Assembly (NCBI GenBank): GCA_032622095.1 | Contig: CP136064.1 | Location: 129,505,605 to 129,569,604 of the forward strand | Reading direction: 5' to 3' | Source: Siphonodentalium dalli | Lineage: Eukaryota > Mollusca > Scaphopoda > Gadilida > Siphonodentaliidae | Length of the DNA: 64,000 nucleotides | In this document: in pieces, positions 46,169 to 57,879 of the stretch | Layout of the letters: each line of letters opens with the position of its first letter | How positions within the stretch are numbered: the stretch's first letter is position 1 | Translations under genes and position numbers: made by a program | The notes under the pieces: generated by a model | The model's database searches: none | What the model was told of the DNA's origin: nothing | Seen by the model: only the letters and a program-made list of their open reading frames with translations

Positions 46169-46600
46169 GCTCACCTGAGATGAAGTCTCCAGTGGAGCTA
46201 TAGTCATCACTCCTCTTCCGTCGTCCATCTATCCGTCCATCCGTGGTCGTCCATCTATGCTTCAACAATTCTTTAACCATCTTCTCCAGAACCATAAGAC
46301 CGAATGGGTTCATATTTGGTGTGGATGTTCCCTAGGTGACTCGCAATCAGATTTGTTCAAATGAGGTCACTGGCTGAAATAGTTGCGAAGCCAGGGCCAT
46401 AACTCTTTCCCTCCATAGTAATTCTTAAAACGACTTCTTCTCAAGTGCAATTTGGTATGAAGGGTCCTTGGGTGACTGGGGTTCAGATTTGTTCAAATGA
46501 GGTCACTGGGTTAAATGCGGGTGGAGACAGGGACATGACTCAAATATTTTTTTTTAGATTTAACTCCTTGCTCAATTTTTTTTAATGTTTATTTATTATT
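46169..46600 (+). mobile_element. AGCTCACC-family pearl-like copy
   Basis: Hairpin GCTCACCTGAGATGAAGTCT to GTGGAGCT, then CCGTC-rich sequence and at least two CAGATTTGTTCAAATGAGGT modules. Confidence 0.75.
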
Positions 46601-46644
46601 ATTTTATTTTTTTTTAGATTTTTTTTTACTCCTTGCTCCATTTT

Positions 46645-48165
46645 TATGTTTACCCATACCATGTATGGTAAACATAGTGTCGTTGTCCGGATTGACCACT
46701 CGTCGTGCGTGCGTCCGTCCGTCCGTCTGTCCGTCCGTCCGTCTGTCCGTCCGTCCGTCTGTCCGTCCGTCTGTCTGTCTGTCCGTCCGTAGACACTTTA
46801 CGTGTAATGCGATAACTCAAACATTTTTTACCTGATCAAAACCAAATTTTGTATATGGGGTTTTCAGCCCAAAATACAGATCGAGTTCGAATATGGGTTT
46901 GATCCGACTTTTTTTGACAGAGTTATGGCCCTTTTTCGACTTAGAATTCACGCATTCTGCCATAACTCAAACATTTTTTATCTGATCGGAACCAAATTTG
47001 GTATGTGAGTTTCTCGGCCCAAAATACAGATCGAGTTCGAATATGGGTTTGATCCGACTTTTTATTACGGAGTTATGGCCCTTTTTCGACTTAGAATTAA
47101 TGAATTCTGCCGTAACTCAAACATTTTTTATCTGATCGGAACCAAATTGGGTATGTGAGTTTCTCGACCCAAAATACAGATCGAGTTCGAATATGGGTTT
47201 GATCGGAGTTTTTTTTACGGAGTTATGGCCCTTTTTCGACTTAGAATTCATGAATTCTGCCATAACTCAAACATTTTTTATCTGATTGGAACCAAATTTG
47301 GTGTATGAGTTTCTCAGACCAACATACAGATTGATTTCGAATATGGGTTTGATCGGATTTTTTTTAATGGTGTTATGGTCCTTTGACATATGATTCACAC
47401 ATACATGTACTTCGATAAATCAACCATTTTTCATCTGATAGGAACCAAATTTGGTATGTGAGTTTCTCAACTCAAAATACAGAACGAGTTTGAATATGGG
47501 TTAGATCCAATTTGTTATACCAGAGATATGGCCCTTTTTAAACTAAGAATTATCCAGATTATAACCCAAGTAACTTACAATTAATGAATACCTGCTTCTC
47601 TGTGAGCAAGATAAAAGACAATATAGTTTATTGCTTTGAGAGTTATTTATAGCCCTCATATGTTAGGTCTGTATAAGAGACACAGTGAATTATTGGATAA
47701 ATTGATTTAGCTATCTTTTTAACCACAACTTAGCCAGGTGAATTTATTTAACTAGACCAATGGAGCTCTCTAAGTCCTTGGATGATGGGACTACATTGGA
47801 TCAAACAGGGCAGAGATAGGTTATTTAACCCCTTTTACCCATTCCATGTCTTTTAACCTTTTCCATTAAATAAATAATTATATTATTTTGATATCTCACA
47901 TGGCAATTTTCAACAACATGAATAGAACTGCTCACACTATGATAATGGTGACAGGCTCTAGAGTTTAGATGTTATATTAACCCTTCTATATTGACTCATA
48001 CATTCCAATAATTTGTGTTATTACTGGTTATTATGTACATTTGTCATATACTACTTTAGATCATAACAGTATACTCTATAATTCAACATTAAAAGATTAT
48101 GATTCTGATCTTAACAATTTACTATCGCCAAGGGATGGGTTAAACATCTGCCGATCGTGATCGGC
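46645..48165 (+). mobile_element. TATGTTTACC-family pearl-like element with tandem cores
   Basis: The 5' hairpin TATGTTTACCCATAC / GTATGGTAAACATA (46645-46676) is followed by a GTCC/CCGT run (46708-46795). Four to five tandem modules of ~150 bp come next (46800-47560), containing CATAACTCAAACATTTTTTA, CTGATCGGAACCAAATTTGG, CAGATCGAGTTCGAATATGG and GGAGTTATGGCCC. A unique tail runs to the 3' hairpin GCCGATCGTGATCGGC (48150-48165). This is the most complete copy of the family in the window. Confidence 0.75.
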
Positions 48166-48239
48166 CTCTCGTTTTTTTTTTTATGAACATTAAATTTTAA
48201 TTTTGAAAAACTAACCAAGTTATAATATCTGCCATGGTA

Positions 48240-49370
48240 TACCGACTCACCCCATCAAATTTAGTTGAAATCGGTCGGGGGTCTGGGAGAAAAATCACGA
48301 ACAGAGAGATTGTTATCCTTGCCAATTGAAGGGGCAAAGTAAGTACATGTTACAAATGTTGTATTTTCACATTCCTAAATGCCACAATATTATTTGAGGA
48401 GTCATATCCTTCAGATATAGCCGGTCTGCCTGCCATTCTCTCAAATGTCTCCTGTGTATGAAATGAGATCTTATCTGACTGTGTTTGATAAACAAATAAC
48501 AGATAACTAGCTGATGTGCCCAACATCGTCTGGGCTATTTTGGGATTTCTTTGTGATCGCCTCCGTCTGGGCAGAAAATACAGCGTCGGTCCAGAAACAT
48601 GCCTATCTGAGCATATATGAGTGAGGTCAAGGACACGGTCACACTTGAAATTGGACAGGCGATATTGTTCCTGGGATCAAAGTAGGCCCACATACCAAAT
48701 TTGAGTCGGATCGGTCGAGATTCAGAAACATGCCTATATGAGCGAGGTCAAGGACACGGTCACACATGAAATTGGACCCACCCATATCGTTCCCGGGATC
48801 AAAGTAGACCTACATACAAATTTGAGTTAGATCGGTCAGGCAGTTTTCGAGTCTAATACATATACATACATTCATACATACATACATACATACAGAAGTT
48901 CCAAAATATATAATAGATGATTATTTGTGTCATTCATTTCTATTTAATTTAGATTAATTCCCATGTGCTGTGTTCTATGCATTTGTACAGGAAAGTGTTA
49001 CAATATTATGTTTATATAGGCTATTAACTTCTTTTCATCTGTGATAATGATGTGTCTTATTTATTATGATATGCTGATGATTTCAAGGAAAAATTATTAG
49101 AGGTGCCATGTTGATAACCCTTCCCTTAATTTTGTAACTTATATTAAGGAAAATGAACTCACTTCAACCTCTATAATACACTCTTTGAAATTACAAGAAC
49201 AATGGATCTCATAGATTGGGATTTACATTTGGTTCAAATAGGGGCAGAGATAGGAGATTTAACACTCCCGCACCCACCCTATCTATGCTATGAATTCATG
49301 TTTGCTACTTGTATATAGATTCCTATATTACATGTAATAGTTTTGATTTATACTGTATTATCAGTAAGGT
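48240..49370 (+). repeat. Paralogous copy of the LTR element's target region (empty site)
   Basis: Collinear with about 12360-12945 plus 22183-22340, with no LTR element between. The join reads TGGTTCAAATAGGGGCAGAG here, against TGGTTCACATA | CATAGGGGCAG at the occupied site. It includes a ~120-bp duplicated stretch at about 48595-48830 (CATGCCTAT(C/A)TGAG, GAGGTCAAGGACACGGTCAC) and a CATA microsatellite at about 48857-48893. Confidence 0.85.
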
Positions 49371-49374
49371 TTAG

Positions 49375-49690
49375 ATAAATTTCCAACAGTTAGAGATCTT
49401 GAAGTACCAGTTGTAATTTAGTTTGGTCCAGTTGGGAGGTAATGGGCAATGAATTGATATATTGGGGGAGGGGAGGGGTGTACAGTTAGAAATTTCAAGG
49501 TGGACACCCCCATATCCCCTCCCACCATTCAACGAAGACCCTCTACCTGTGTCCCTGTTTAGAGTGATTTGTTTTAAAGTGATATGACAAGTACTGACCA
49601 TTGTAGTCTTCAGAGTCTCTGTCTTTACAGTCTGGTGAATGACCTAGTCATTGACTGTCTTGTTTGCAGTGTTTTCATTCTTTCACATTC
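49375..49690 (+). repeat. GACTGTCTTGTTT-family repeat
   Basis: Related to 58680-59010 and 61470-61790: AATTTCCAACA, ACCAGTTGTAAT, GGAGGGG-rich middle, AAGTACTGACCATTGTAGTC and CATTGACTGTCTTGTTTG. Confidence 0.7.
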
Positions 49691-49799
49691 CCAATACATC
49701 ACTGGTATATATAAATTCTTTGAAAAGTTATCTTCTGCACTGACAAGCATGCCTTAGTCTCGACAAGCCTTGTATCTGGCCCAAATATCTGGCCCCTCA

Positions 49800-49950
49800 G
49801 ATGACTTGTGAGAAATATTATTTACTGAGACTGTTCCTTGGGCAAATAGAAATGACTGGGACAGACCGAGACAGGCGAGACAAAAGCATTCCCTAGCCAG
49901 CGTGAGAAATATTATTTACAGAGACTGTTCCCTGGCCCAATATATAAATG
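49800..49950 (+). repeat. Isolated founder-type units of the satellite
   Basis: Two units with GAGAAATATTATTTACAGAG, ACTGTTCCCTGG, ATGACTGGGACAGACCGAGA and AGCATTCCCTAGCCAGCGTG lie about 1.2 kb before the main array. Confidence 0.85.
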
Positions 49951-49980
49951 TTTGGGGTCATTTTCACAGAAAGGGGCAAA

Positions 49981-50395
49981 TAACGGTAAAGACATTTGTC
50001 ACTTTCATGACCACAAAAGATTTCTATTTGGGATGCCCCACCATGAAGCTTTTCTTGACCAGTTTCCATATATAAACCAGCTAAGCTTGGGATCTCCTAG
50101 TTTATGTTCGACACCAACTTAAAAGTTTCGACTTTTGTCCATACCGTTACCACATAACGGTAAAGACATATGATGTATTGAATATGCAGAATCCCTTGAT
50201 TAATATAGAAATTTAAAGCTCCGTAGTATTGCTCTCATTTGCTATCATAAACATCCCAACTGTCATTCCCTTATGTCTTTTTAGTTTTGAATGACATTGG
50301 ATTGAAAATTTGTTCAATTGTCTATACCATTATACTTTTAACGGTAATGACATAACGGTGAAGACATGAATATTACGTATTAACGGTAGAGACAC
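49981..50395 (+). repeat. Five copies of TAACGGTNNNGACA(T/C)
   Basis: Copies start at 49981, 50155, 50339, 50353 and 50381. The core ACGGTAATGAC at 50341 is the reverse complement of GTCATTACCGT, the core repeated near 28540-28935. Confidence 0.85.
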
Positions 50396-50515
50396 AATGG
50401 AGTGGATGTAAGTTTCAAGTTAATATGAAATAAATAACTTGGTACCATTGTTTAATATGTTTTGAATGATCGCATTTATGACAATGGAACTCAGATTCAC
50501 ACTGTTTACATTATT

Positions 50516-51190
50516 AGCTCAACTTTACTTTGTAAAGTTTGAGCTATTGCCATGGCTTTGTCGTCCGTTGTCCGTGTGTGTGTGTGTGTGTGCGCGTGTG
50601 TGCGTGTGTGCGTAAAGCGTCAACAATGCAGTCTACAGGTCGTACCTTTGATCGGATCATTATGAAATTTGTCATAGCTGTTGACATCAACATTTAGACT
50701 AGAATGATGCATTTTGGGGTCATTCGGTAAAAAAACATGGCCGCCAGTGGCCATCTTGCATTTCAAAATTCAATCAATTAGTAATTTTGGGGTCATTCGG
50801 GAGAAAACATGGCGGCCAGCAGCCATCTTGGATTTTACTCTTTGTATGACTAAATTCTTTAGCACGGGCTACATGTCGTACCTTTAGTCTGATCATCATC
50901 AAATTTGTCATGGATGTTAATATTGACATGTAGATGGGAACGAGTAATTTTGGGGTCATTTGGTCCAAAAACATGGCCGCCAGCAGCCATCTTGGATTTT
51001 ACTCTTTGTATGACTAAATTCTTTAGCACGGGCTACAGGTCGTACTTTTAGTCTGATCATCATAAAATTTGTCAAGAATGTTAATAATGACATGTAGATG
51101 GGAACGAGTCATTTTGGGGTCATTCGGCCAAAAAACATGGCCGCCAGCAGGCATCTTTGATTTCACTCTTTGTATGACTAAATCCTGGGA
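50516..51190 (+). mobile_element. Hairpin-headed repeat (AGCTCAACTTTAC family) with ATGGCCGCC modules
   Basis: Hairpin AGCTCAACTTTAC / GTAAAGTTTGAGCT (50516-50545), a GTCCGT then (GT)n run (50561-50615), then three ~210-bp modules with GATC(A/G)T(C/T)AT(C/G/T)A, ATTTTGGGGTCATTCGG, AACATGGCCGCCAGCAG and TTTACTCTTTGTATGACTAA. The modules relate to the fields at 8240-10740, which therefore belong to the same family. Confidence 0.75.
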
Positions 51191-54100
51191 CAGGCAAGAC
51201 AGAACCATTCCCAAGCCAGCGTGAGAAATGTTATTTACAGAGAATGGTCCAATTAAAATGGCTGGGACATGCGAGACAGAAGCGTTCCCAAGCCAGCGTG
51301 AGAAATGTTATTTACAGAGACTGGTCCAATTAAAATGGCAGAAGCATTCCCAAGCCAGCGTGAGAAATATTATTTACAGAGACTGTTCCCTGGCCTAATA
51401 TATAAGTTACTGGGATAGACCGAGACAGAAGCATTCCCAAGCCAGTGTGAGAAATATTATTACAGAGAATGGTCCAATTAAAATGGCTGGGACATGCGAG
51501 ACAGAAGCGTTCCCAAGCCAGCGTGAGAAATGTTATTTACAGAGAATGGTCCAATTAAAATGGCTGGGACATGCGAGACAGAAGCGTTCCCAAGCCAGCG
51601 TGAGAAATGTTATTTACAGAGACTGGTCCAATTAAAATGACAGAAGCATTCCCAAGCCAGTGTGAGAAATATTATTTACAGAGACTGTTCCCTGGCCTAA
51701 TATATAAGTTACTGGGATAGACCGAGACAGAAGCATTCCCAAGCCAGTGTGAGAAATATTATTACAGAGACTGTTCCCTGGTAAAATTAAAATGACTGGG
51801 ACAGTCGAGACAGAAGCATTCCCAAGCCAGCGTGAGATATATTATTTACAGAGACTAGTGTTCCCTGGCCCAGTTAAATGACTGGGACTGACAGAAGCAT
51901 TCCCAAGCCAGCGTGAGAAATGTTATTTACAGAGACTGGTCCAATTAAAATGACTGGGACATGCGAGGCAGAAGCATTCCCAAGCCAGCGTGAGAAATAT
52001 TATTTACGGAGAACGTTCCCTGGTCCAATTAAAATGACTGGGACAGACGAGACAGAAGCATTCCCAAGCCAGCATGAGAAATGTTATTTACAGAGACTGG
52101 TCCAATTAAAATGACTGGGACATGCGAGACAGAAGCATTCCCAAGCCAGCGTGAGAAATATTATTTACGGAGAACGTTCCCTGGTCCAATTAAAATGACT
52201 GGGACAGACGAGACAGAAGCATTCCCAAGCCAGCGTGAGAAATGTTATTTACAGAGACTGGTCCAATTAAAATGACTGGGACATGCGAGACAGAAGCATT
52301 CCCAAGCCAGCGTGAGAAATATTATTTACAGAGAACGTTCCCTGGTCCAATTAAAATGACTGGGACATGCGAGACATAAGCATTCCCAAGCCAGCGTGAG
52401 AAATATTATTTACGGAGAACGTTCCCTGGTCCAATTAAAATGACTGGGACAGACGAGACAGAAGCATTCCCAAGCCAGCGTGAGAAATATTATTTACAGA
52501 GACTAGTGTTCCCTGGCCCAGTTAAATGACTGGGACAGACAGAAGCATTCCCAAGCCAGCGTGAGATATATTATTTACAGAGACTAGTGTTCCCTGGCCC
52601 AATTAAATGACTGGGACAGACAGAAGCATTCCCAAGCCAGCGTGAGAAATATTATTTACAGAGACTAGTGTTCCCTGGCCCAGTTAAATGACTGGGACAG
52701 ACAGAAGCATTCCCAAGCCAGCGTGAGAAATATTATTTACGGAGAACGTTCCCTGGTCCAATTAAAATGACTGGGACAGACGAGACAGAAGCATTCCCAA
52801 GCCAGCGTGAGAAAGTTATTTACAGAGACTGGTCCAATTAAAATGACTGGGACATGCGAGACAGAAGCATTCCCAAGCCAGCGTGAGAAATATTATTTAC
52901 GGAGAACGTTCCCTGGTCCAATTAAAATGACTGGGACAGACGAGACAGAAGCATTCCCAAGCCAGCGTGAGAAAGTTATTTACAGAGACTGGTCCAATTA
53001 AAATGACTGGGACATGCGAGACAGAAGCATTCCCAAGCCAGCGTGAGAAATATTATTTACGGAGAACGTTCCCTGGTCCAATTAAAATGACTGGGACAGA
53101 CGAGACAGAAGCATTCCCAAGCCAGCGTGAGAAAGTTATTTACAGAGACTGGTCCAATTAAAATGACTGGGACATGCGAGACAGAAGCATTCCCAAGCCA
53201 GCGTGAGAAATATTATTTACGGAGAACGTTCCCTGGTCCAATTAAAATGACTGGGACATGCCAGACAGAAGCATTCCCAAGCCAGCGTGAGAAATATTAT
53301 TTACGGAGAACGTTCCCTGGTCCAATTAAAATGACTGGGACAGACGAGACAGAAGCATTCCCAAGCCAGCGTGAGAAAGTTATTTACAGAGACTGGTCCA
53401 ATTAAAATGACTGGGACATGCGAGACAGAAGCATTCCCAAGCCAGCGTGAGAAATATTATTTACGGAGAACGTTCCCTGGTCCAATTAAAATGACTGGGA
53501 CATGCCAGACAGAAGCATTCCCAAGCCAGCGTGAGAAATATTATTTACGGAGAACGTTCCCTGGTCCAATTAAAATGACTGGGACAGACGAGACAGAAGC
53601 ATTCCCAAGCCAGCGTGAGAAATATTATTTACGGAGAACGTTCCCTGGTCCAATTAAAATGACTGGGACAGACGAGACAGAAGCATTCCCAAGCCAGCGT
53701 GAGAAATGTTATTTACAGAGACTGGTCCAATTAAAATGACTGGGACATGCGAGACAGAAGCATTCCCAAGCCAGCGTGAGAAATATTATTTACGGAGAAC
53801 GTTCCCTGGTCCAATTAAAATGACTGGGACAGACGAGACAGAAGCATTCCCAAGCCAGCGTGAGAAATGTTATTTACAGAGACTGGTCCAATTAAAATGA
53901 CTGGGACATGCGAGACAGAAGCATTCCCAAGCCAGCGTGAGAAATATTATTTACAGAGACTGGTCCAATTAAAATGACTGGGACATGCGAGACAGAAGCA
54001 TTCCCAAGCCAGCGTGAGAAATATTATTTACGGAGAACGTTCCCTGGTCCAATTAAAATGACTGGGACAGACGAGACAGAAGCATTCCCAAGCCAGCGTG

Positions 54101-54960
54101 AGAAATATTATTTACAGAGACTGGTCCAATTAAAATGACTGGGACATGCGAGACAGAAGCATTCCCAAGCCAGCGTGAGAAATATTATTTACGGAGAACG
54201 TTCCCTGGTCCAATTAAAATGACTGGGACATGCGAGACAGAAGCATTCCCAAGCCAGCGTGAGAAATATTATTTACGGAGAACGTTCCCTGGTCCAATTA
54301 AAATGACTGGGACAGACGAGACAGAAGCATTCCCAAGCCAGCGTGAGAAATATTATTTACAGAGACTGGTCCAATTAAAATGACTGGGACATGCGAGACA
54401 GAAGCATTCCCAAGCCAGCGTGAGAAATATTATTTACGGAGAACGTTCCCTGGTCCAATTAAAATGACTGGGACAGACGAGACAGAAGCATTCCCAAGCC
54501 AGCGTGAGAAATGTTATTTACAGAGACTGGTCCAATTAAAATGACTGGGACATGCGAGACAGAAGCATTCCCAAGCCAGCGTGAGAAATATTATTTACGG
54601 AGAACGTTCCCTGGTCCAATTAAAATGACTGGGACAGACGAGACAGAAGCATTCCCAAGCCAGCGTGAGAAATATTATTTGCAGAGACTGGTCCAATTAA
54701 AATGACTGGGACATGCGAGACAGAAGCATTCCCAAGCCAGCGTGAGAAATATTATTTACAGAGAACGTTCCCTGGTCCAATTAAAATGACTGGGACATGC
54801 GAGACAGAAGCGTTCCCAAGCCAGCGTGAGAAATATTATTTACAGAGACTGGTCCAATTAAAATGGCAGAAGCATTCCCAAGCCAGCATGAGAAATATTA
54901 TTTACAGAGACTGTTCCCTGGCCCAATATATAAATGACTGGGATAGACCGAGACAATATC
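51190..54960 (+). repeat. Satellite array of alternating ~84- and ~77-bp units
   Basis: About 45-50 units of GACAGAAGCATTCCCAAGCC, AGCGTGAGAAATATTATTTA, then either CGGAGAACGTTCCCTGGTCC (84-bp type) or CAGAGACTGGTCC (77-bp type), then AATTAAAATGACTGGGACA. In the centre the two types alternate, giving a 160-161-bp dimer repeated almost identically. The edges (51190-51900 and 54780-54960) are more diverged, as in satellites homogenised by unequal exchange. Peptides with the repeated AFPSQREK word are shadows: the 77-bp unit breaks frame in every dimer. Confidence 0.95.
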
Positions 54961-55300
54961 CAGATAACTTTTAAAACATCCCAGACACTTCTATTGAGTC
55001 CGAGATCATTACAGATAAATAATATTTTTAATATTGTAAGTAAAATTTGGTTTGTCAGACCCTGTACCAGTCAAATCAGTTTGTCCCATGATTCCCTAAT
55101 AACAACTGCTCTAAAAATCATACTGTCTCGGTCTGTCCCAGACACTTCTATTGAGCCAGAGAACATCATAGATAAATAATATTTTTAATGTCATAAGTTT
55201 AAAAATTGGTTTCTCATAAATGCTTCTGAAATGGAACCTCAGCGCATGACAATTCTACTATCTCGCCTGTCACGGCCTGTCCCAGGACTTATTACTGAGA
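54961..55300 (-). repeat. Inverted relatives of the satellite unit at its right edge
   Basis: GTCTCGGTCTGTCCCAGACA, then CTTCTATTGAG and ATAAATAATATTTTTAAT (about 55123-55190), with a partial copy at about 54973-55030. These are the reverse complement of a founder-like unit. The array is thus bounded by inverted units on the right. Confidence 0.75.
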
Positions 55301-55574
55301 CAAAAATGCCAACCAATTTTCTCCGGATGATAACTTTAGTAAGTCTGAAATGAATGGAATGAAATTTGATATATGAGTTTACTAGCCAAAAATAAAGATC
55401 AAGTTCGAATTTGGGTACTGCCCATCAATTTTCACCAGAGTTATGGCCCTTTGTTAAAATTACCAAGGCGTATTTTGCCACACCCTAGCGATGCTTGTGT
55501 TGATGTTTGTCCATTATATCCCAAAAAGTGTGAGTATTAATAGTACTAAACATCATTGTCTGGTTCTTTTACAG

Positions 55575-55641
55575 GTCAGGACAAGTCAAGCGTATCCTGT
55601 TTCAAATCAATAACTGCACAGAAGTGGATTGTATCATCAAG
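55575..55641 (+). CDS. Candidate exon of an ML-domain (NPC2-like) protein
   Basis: The acceptor TTCTTTTACAG precedes and GTGTGT follows. In the frame starting at the second base it encodes SGQVKRILFQINNCTEVDCI and then IK. ML-domain proteins (NPC2, MD-2-like lipid binders, secreted or lysosomal) carry near the N-terminus a G-x-V-x(2)-[VI]-x-[VI]-x(2)-C-x(3-5)-C pattern like this one, with the two Cys in a disulphide. A second frame is also open, and the donor is weak. A matching exon with signal peptide was not found. Confidence 0.4.
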
Positions 55642-55857
55642 GTGTGTATAGGTGGCAATTATTTCATTATATTGATTAATCCTCAGCAGTTGTCTCTTAC
55701 TTTATAAGCTCGGCATTAATATTTTGTATTTTGGGTGGATCCTGGGAATATACTTGTTTTCTATGAACATTGGATTTTAAGAACAATGATTAGCTTAATA
55801 ATAAACGCCCAACATACACAAACATTGGAATCTGACATCTGCCAATTGTGCCTCCAG

Positions 55858-55929
55858 ATAATCGGAAATCCGTCCGAGAGACCTTTTCATGATCGGAACA
55901 TCACTACAACCTTTGCAATGGAAAAGAAT
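55858..55929 (+). CDS. Candidate second exon of the ML-like protein
   Basis: The acceptor AATTGTGCCTCCAG precedes and GTAGGT follows. Only one frame is open, reading IIGNPSERPFHDRNITTTFA and then MEKN. It is phase-compatible (phase 0) with the preceding candidate exon. The C-x(3)-K...G-x-P...N-x-T...F order fits the beta-strand after the first disulphide of ML proteins. Later exons with the remaining Cys were not found before 62 kb, so the pair may be a remnant. Confidence 0.35.
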
Positions 55930-56175
55930 GTAGGTAGTTCACAGAACATGTAGTTGAAACAAATTTTCATTGTTGATGAATATATTTGTTAAGCATCACT
56001 ATTTTCACAGGTGAGTTAGTAGCCATTCTGTGAGAAGCATTAAATCACACATAGTGTTCTCAATATCCAATTATGAAAAAGCATTCAAAATTAGTTACAC
56101 AATTTAATTTCATTCTTTACAAACACAATTGAAACTTGATATTGGCAAATTTGATATTCATGAAATTCCTATAAT

Positions 56176-56640
56176 TATACCCCCCGCAACGAAGTTAGGG
56201 GGGTATACTGGAGTCAGCTTGTCCGTCCGTCGTCCGTCCGTCGTCTGTCATCCGTCGTCCGTCCGTGGACACAAATTTGTCCGGAGTTTTTCTCAGTCGT
56301 TTTTTGATCAATTTCCGTGAAACTTGGCACAGACATCAACCACCATGGGAACCTGTGCACCTGCGATTATGATGTCTGTCGGACTTGTTTTGGTGGAGTT
56401 ATCCCCCCTTTTTCGACTTAGAAATTTTTCGCAACATGTATACTTTTGTCCGAGCTTTTATTCCTACATTTTTTGGTCAATTTTTTTAAAACGTGGCACA
56501 GATATTTAGTACCAGCACCTGCGATTATGACGTCTGTCCGACATTTTTTGGTGGAGTTATCCACCTTTTTCGACTTAGAAACTTTTTTTTCAACATGCAT
56601 AATTTTGTCCGAGCTTTTATTCCTACATTTTTCGGTCAAT
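56176..56640 (+). mobile_element. Hairpin-headed repeat (TATACCCCCC family)
   Basis: It starts with TATACCCCCCGCAAC, loop GAA, GTTAGGGGGGTATA (56176-56207). A CGTCCGTC run follows (56218-56272), then two ~170-bp modules with GGCACAGA(C/T)AT, CACCTGCGATTATGA(T/C)GTCT and GTGGAGTTATCC(C/A)CC, then TTTTTCGACTTAGAAA. A related 3' part lies at 59020-59325, ending GGGGGGTATCC. Confidence 0.75.
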
Positions 56641-56646
56641 GTTTTT

Positions 56647-57030
56647 AGCTCACCTGAGACGAAGTCTCCGGTGGAGCTATAGTCATCACTCCTCGTCCGT
56701 CGTCCGTCCGTCCATCCGTCCGTCCATCCGTCCGTCCGTCAACAATTCTTTGAACATCTTCTCCTCTGGAACCGTAAGACCAAATGGGTTCATATTTGGT
56801 GTGGATGTTCCCTAGGTGACTCTCATTCCGATTTGTTCAAATGAGGTCACTGGGTCAAATAGTTGCGAAGCCAGGGCCATAACTCTGTAATTCTTACAAC
56901 AACTTCTTCTCAAATTTCATTGGTCCGAATGTGTTCATATTTGGTACAAAGGGTCTTTGGGGGACTGTTATTCAGATTTGTTCAAATGAGGTCACTGGGT
57001 CGAATGTGGGCAGAGCCAGTGATATAACTA
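56647..57030 (+). mobile_element. AGCTCACC-family pearl-like copy
   Basis: Complete 32-nt hairpin at 56647-56678, CCGTCCAT run (56695-56745), and two core modules. It abuts the TATACCCCCC-family element with no spacer. Confidence 0.8.
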
Positions 57031-57459
57031 AAAAAAAAAAAGCATGTTATAAAATTTGAAAAAGTGACACCATTATAACATCTGCAGATTTATGAAACTT
57101 TAATCTTTAATCTTCTGAAATTACAGAAATATTCCATTACCCATCCCCCTCCCACATGGCCCAGATGCACCCCACCCTGCAGTGGCCTACACCCAACCAA
57201 CATCCCTTCCAATGGATATCATTTCCAGCTTCCAACATTAATACCTGTTCTATTAAAGTTGCAGATATCTCTTTGTGGATAGACAGAGAGAAACACAGGT
57301 CATTAATCAAGGAATACAATGTCACTGACAGCTTGTATAAACATACTGCTAGCAATTTAAACAAACTGCCTGAATTTAGTGTGTCTGACATTTGCAGGTC
57401 AGAGAATCATTAATAAGAGGTACAATCTATCATGTATTGTTCAACATGGCAAATAGGAG

Positions 57460-57775
57460 GTCTGTCATTTGCAGAATGAGGTCCGCAGAGGGTGAATTTA
57501 GTGATGCTATCCCACACAGTTGTTAGTTACATTTCCCTTCTAGGAAGTTTCTATATCCCCTAATTTGCAGAATATAAAATTCATAATTGAGGTGTCCAAT
57601 GGGTGAACATCAACTTCAACTGGGGAACTTCAATCTTATCCTAGGTCTGCCATAGCAGTTGAGGGCCTTAGCAGAATGAGGTCCCCAGAGGGTGAATTTA
57701 GTGATGCTAGCCCACTGTGCAGGATAGCGTCACTAAAGTCACCCTCTGGGGGACCTCATTCCGCAAATGACAGAC
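57460..57775. mobile_element. 316-bp MITE with ~55-bp inverted ends
   Basis: The left end GTCTGTCATTTGCAGAATGA, followed by GGTCCGCAGAGGGTGA, is the reverse complement of the right end (TCACCCTCTGGGGGACC to CATTCCGCAAATGACAGAC). A further direct copy of GCAGAATGAGGTCCCCAGAG lies inside at about 57670. Confidence 0.85.
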
Positions 57776-57879
57776 ACACTATCACACTATTTCAAGGCTT
57801 GATTGTATAATACATTGTGTTGCTTGAGGCCAGGCACATACAATGTAGGAATAGGTGCACTATTTGCAGGCTTGCTCCT

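Noticed and set aside
51190-54960. A CRISPR-like array of repeats with two alternating spacings
   Set aside because: The whole unit is conserved, there are no unique spacers, no associated genes, and the genome is eukaryotic.
51447-54974. Runs of ORFs encoding repeated GPIKMTGT / AFPSQREK peptides
   Set aside because: They follow the satellite units. The 77-bp unit breaks the frame in each dimer, and there is no start, stop or codon pattern independent of the repeat.
57156-57413. 85-codon ORF with Cys and Trp residues
   Set aside because: Considered as a further exon of the ML-like gene, but it lacks the expected Gly/Pro/Cys pattern and has no convincing splice borders.
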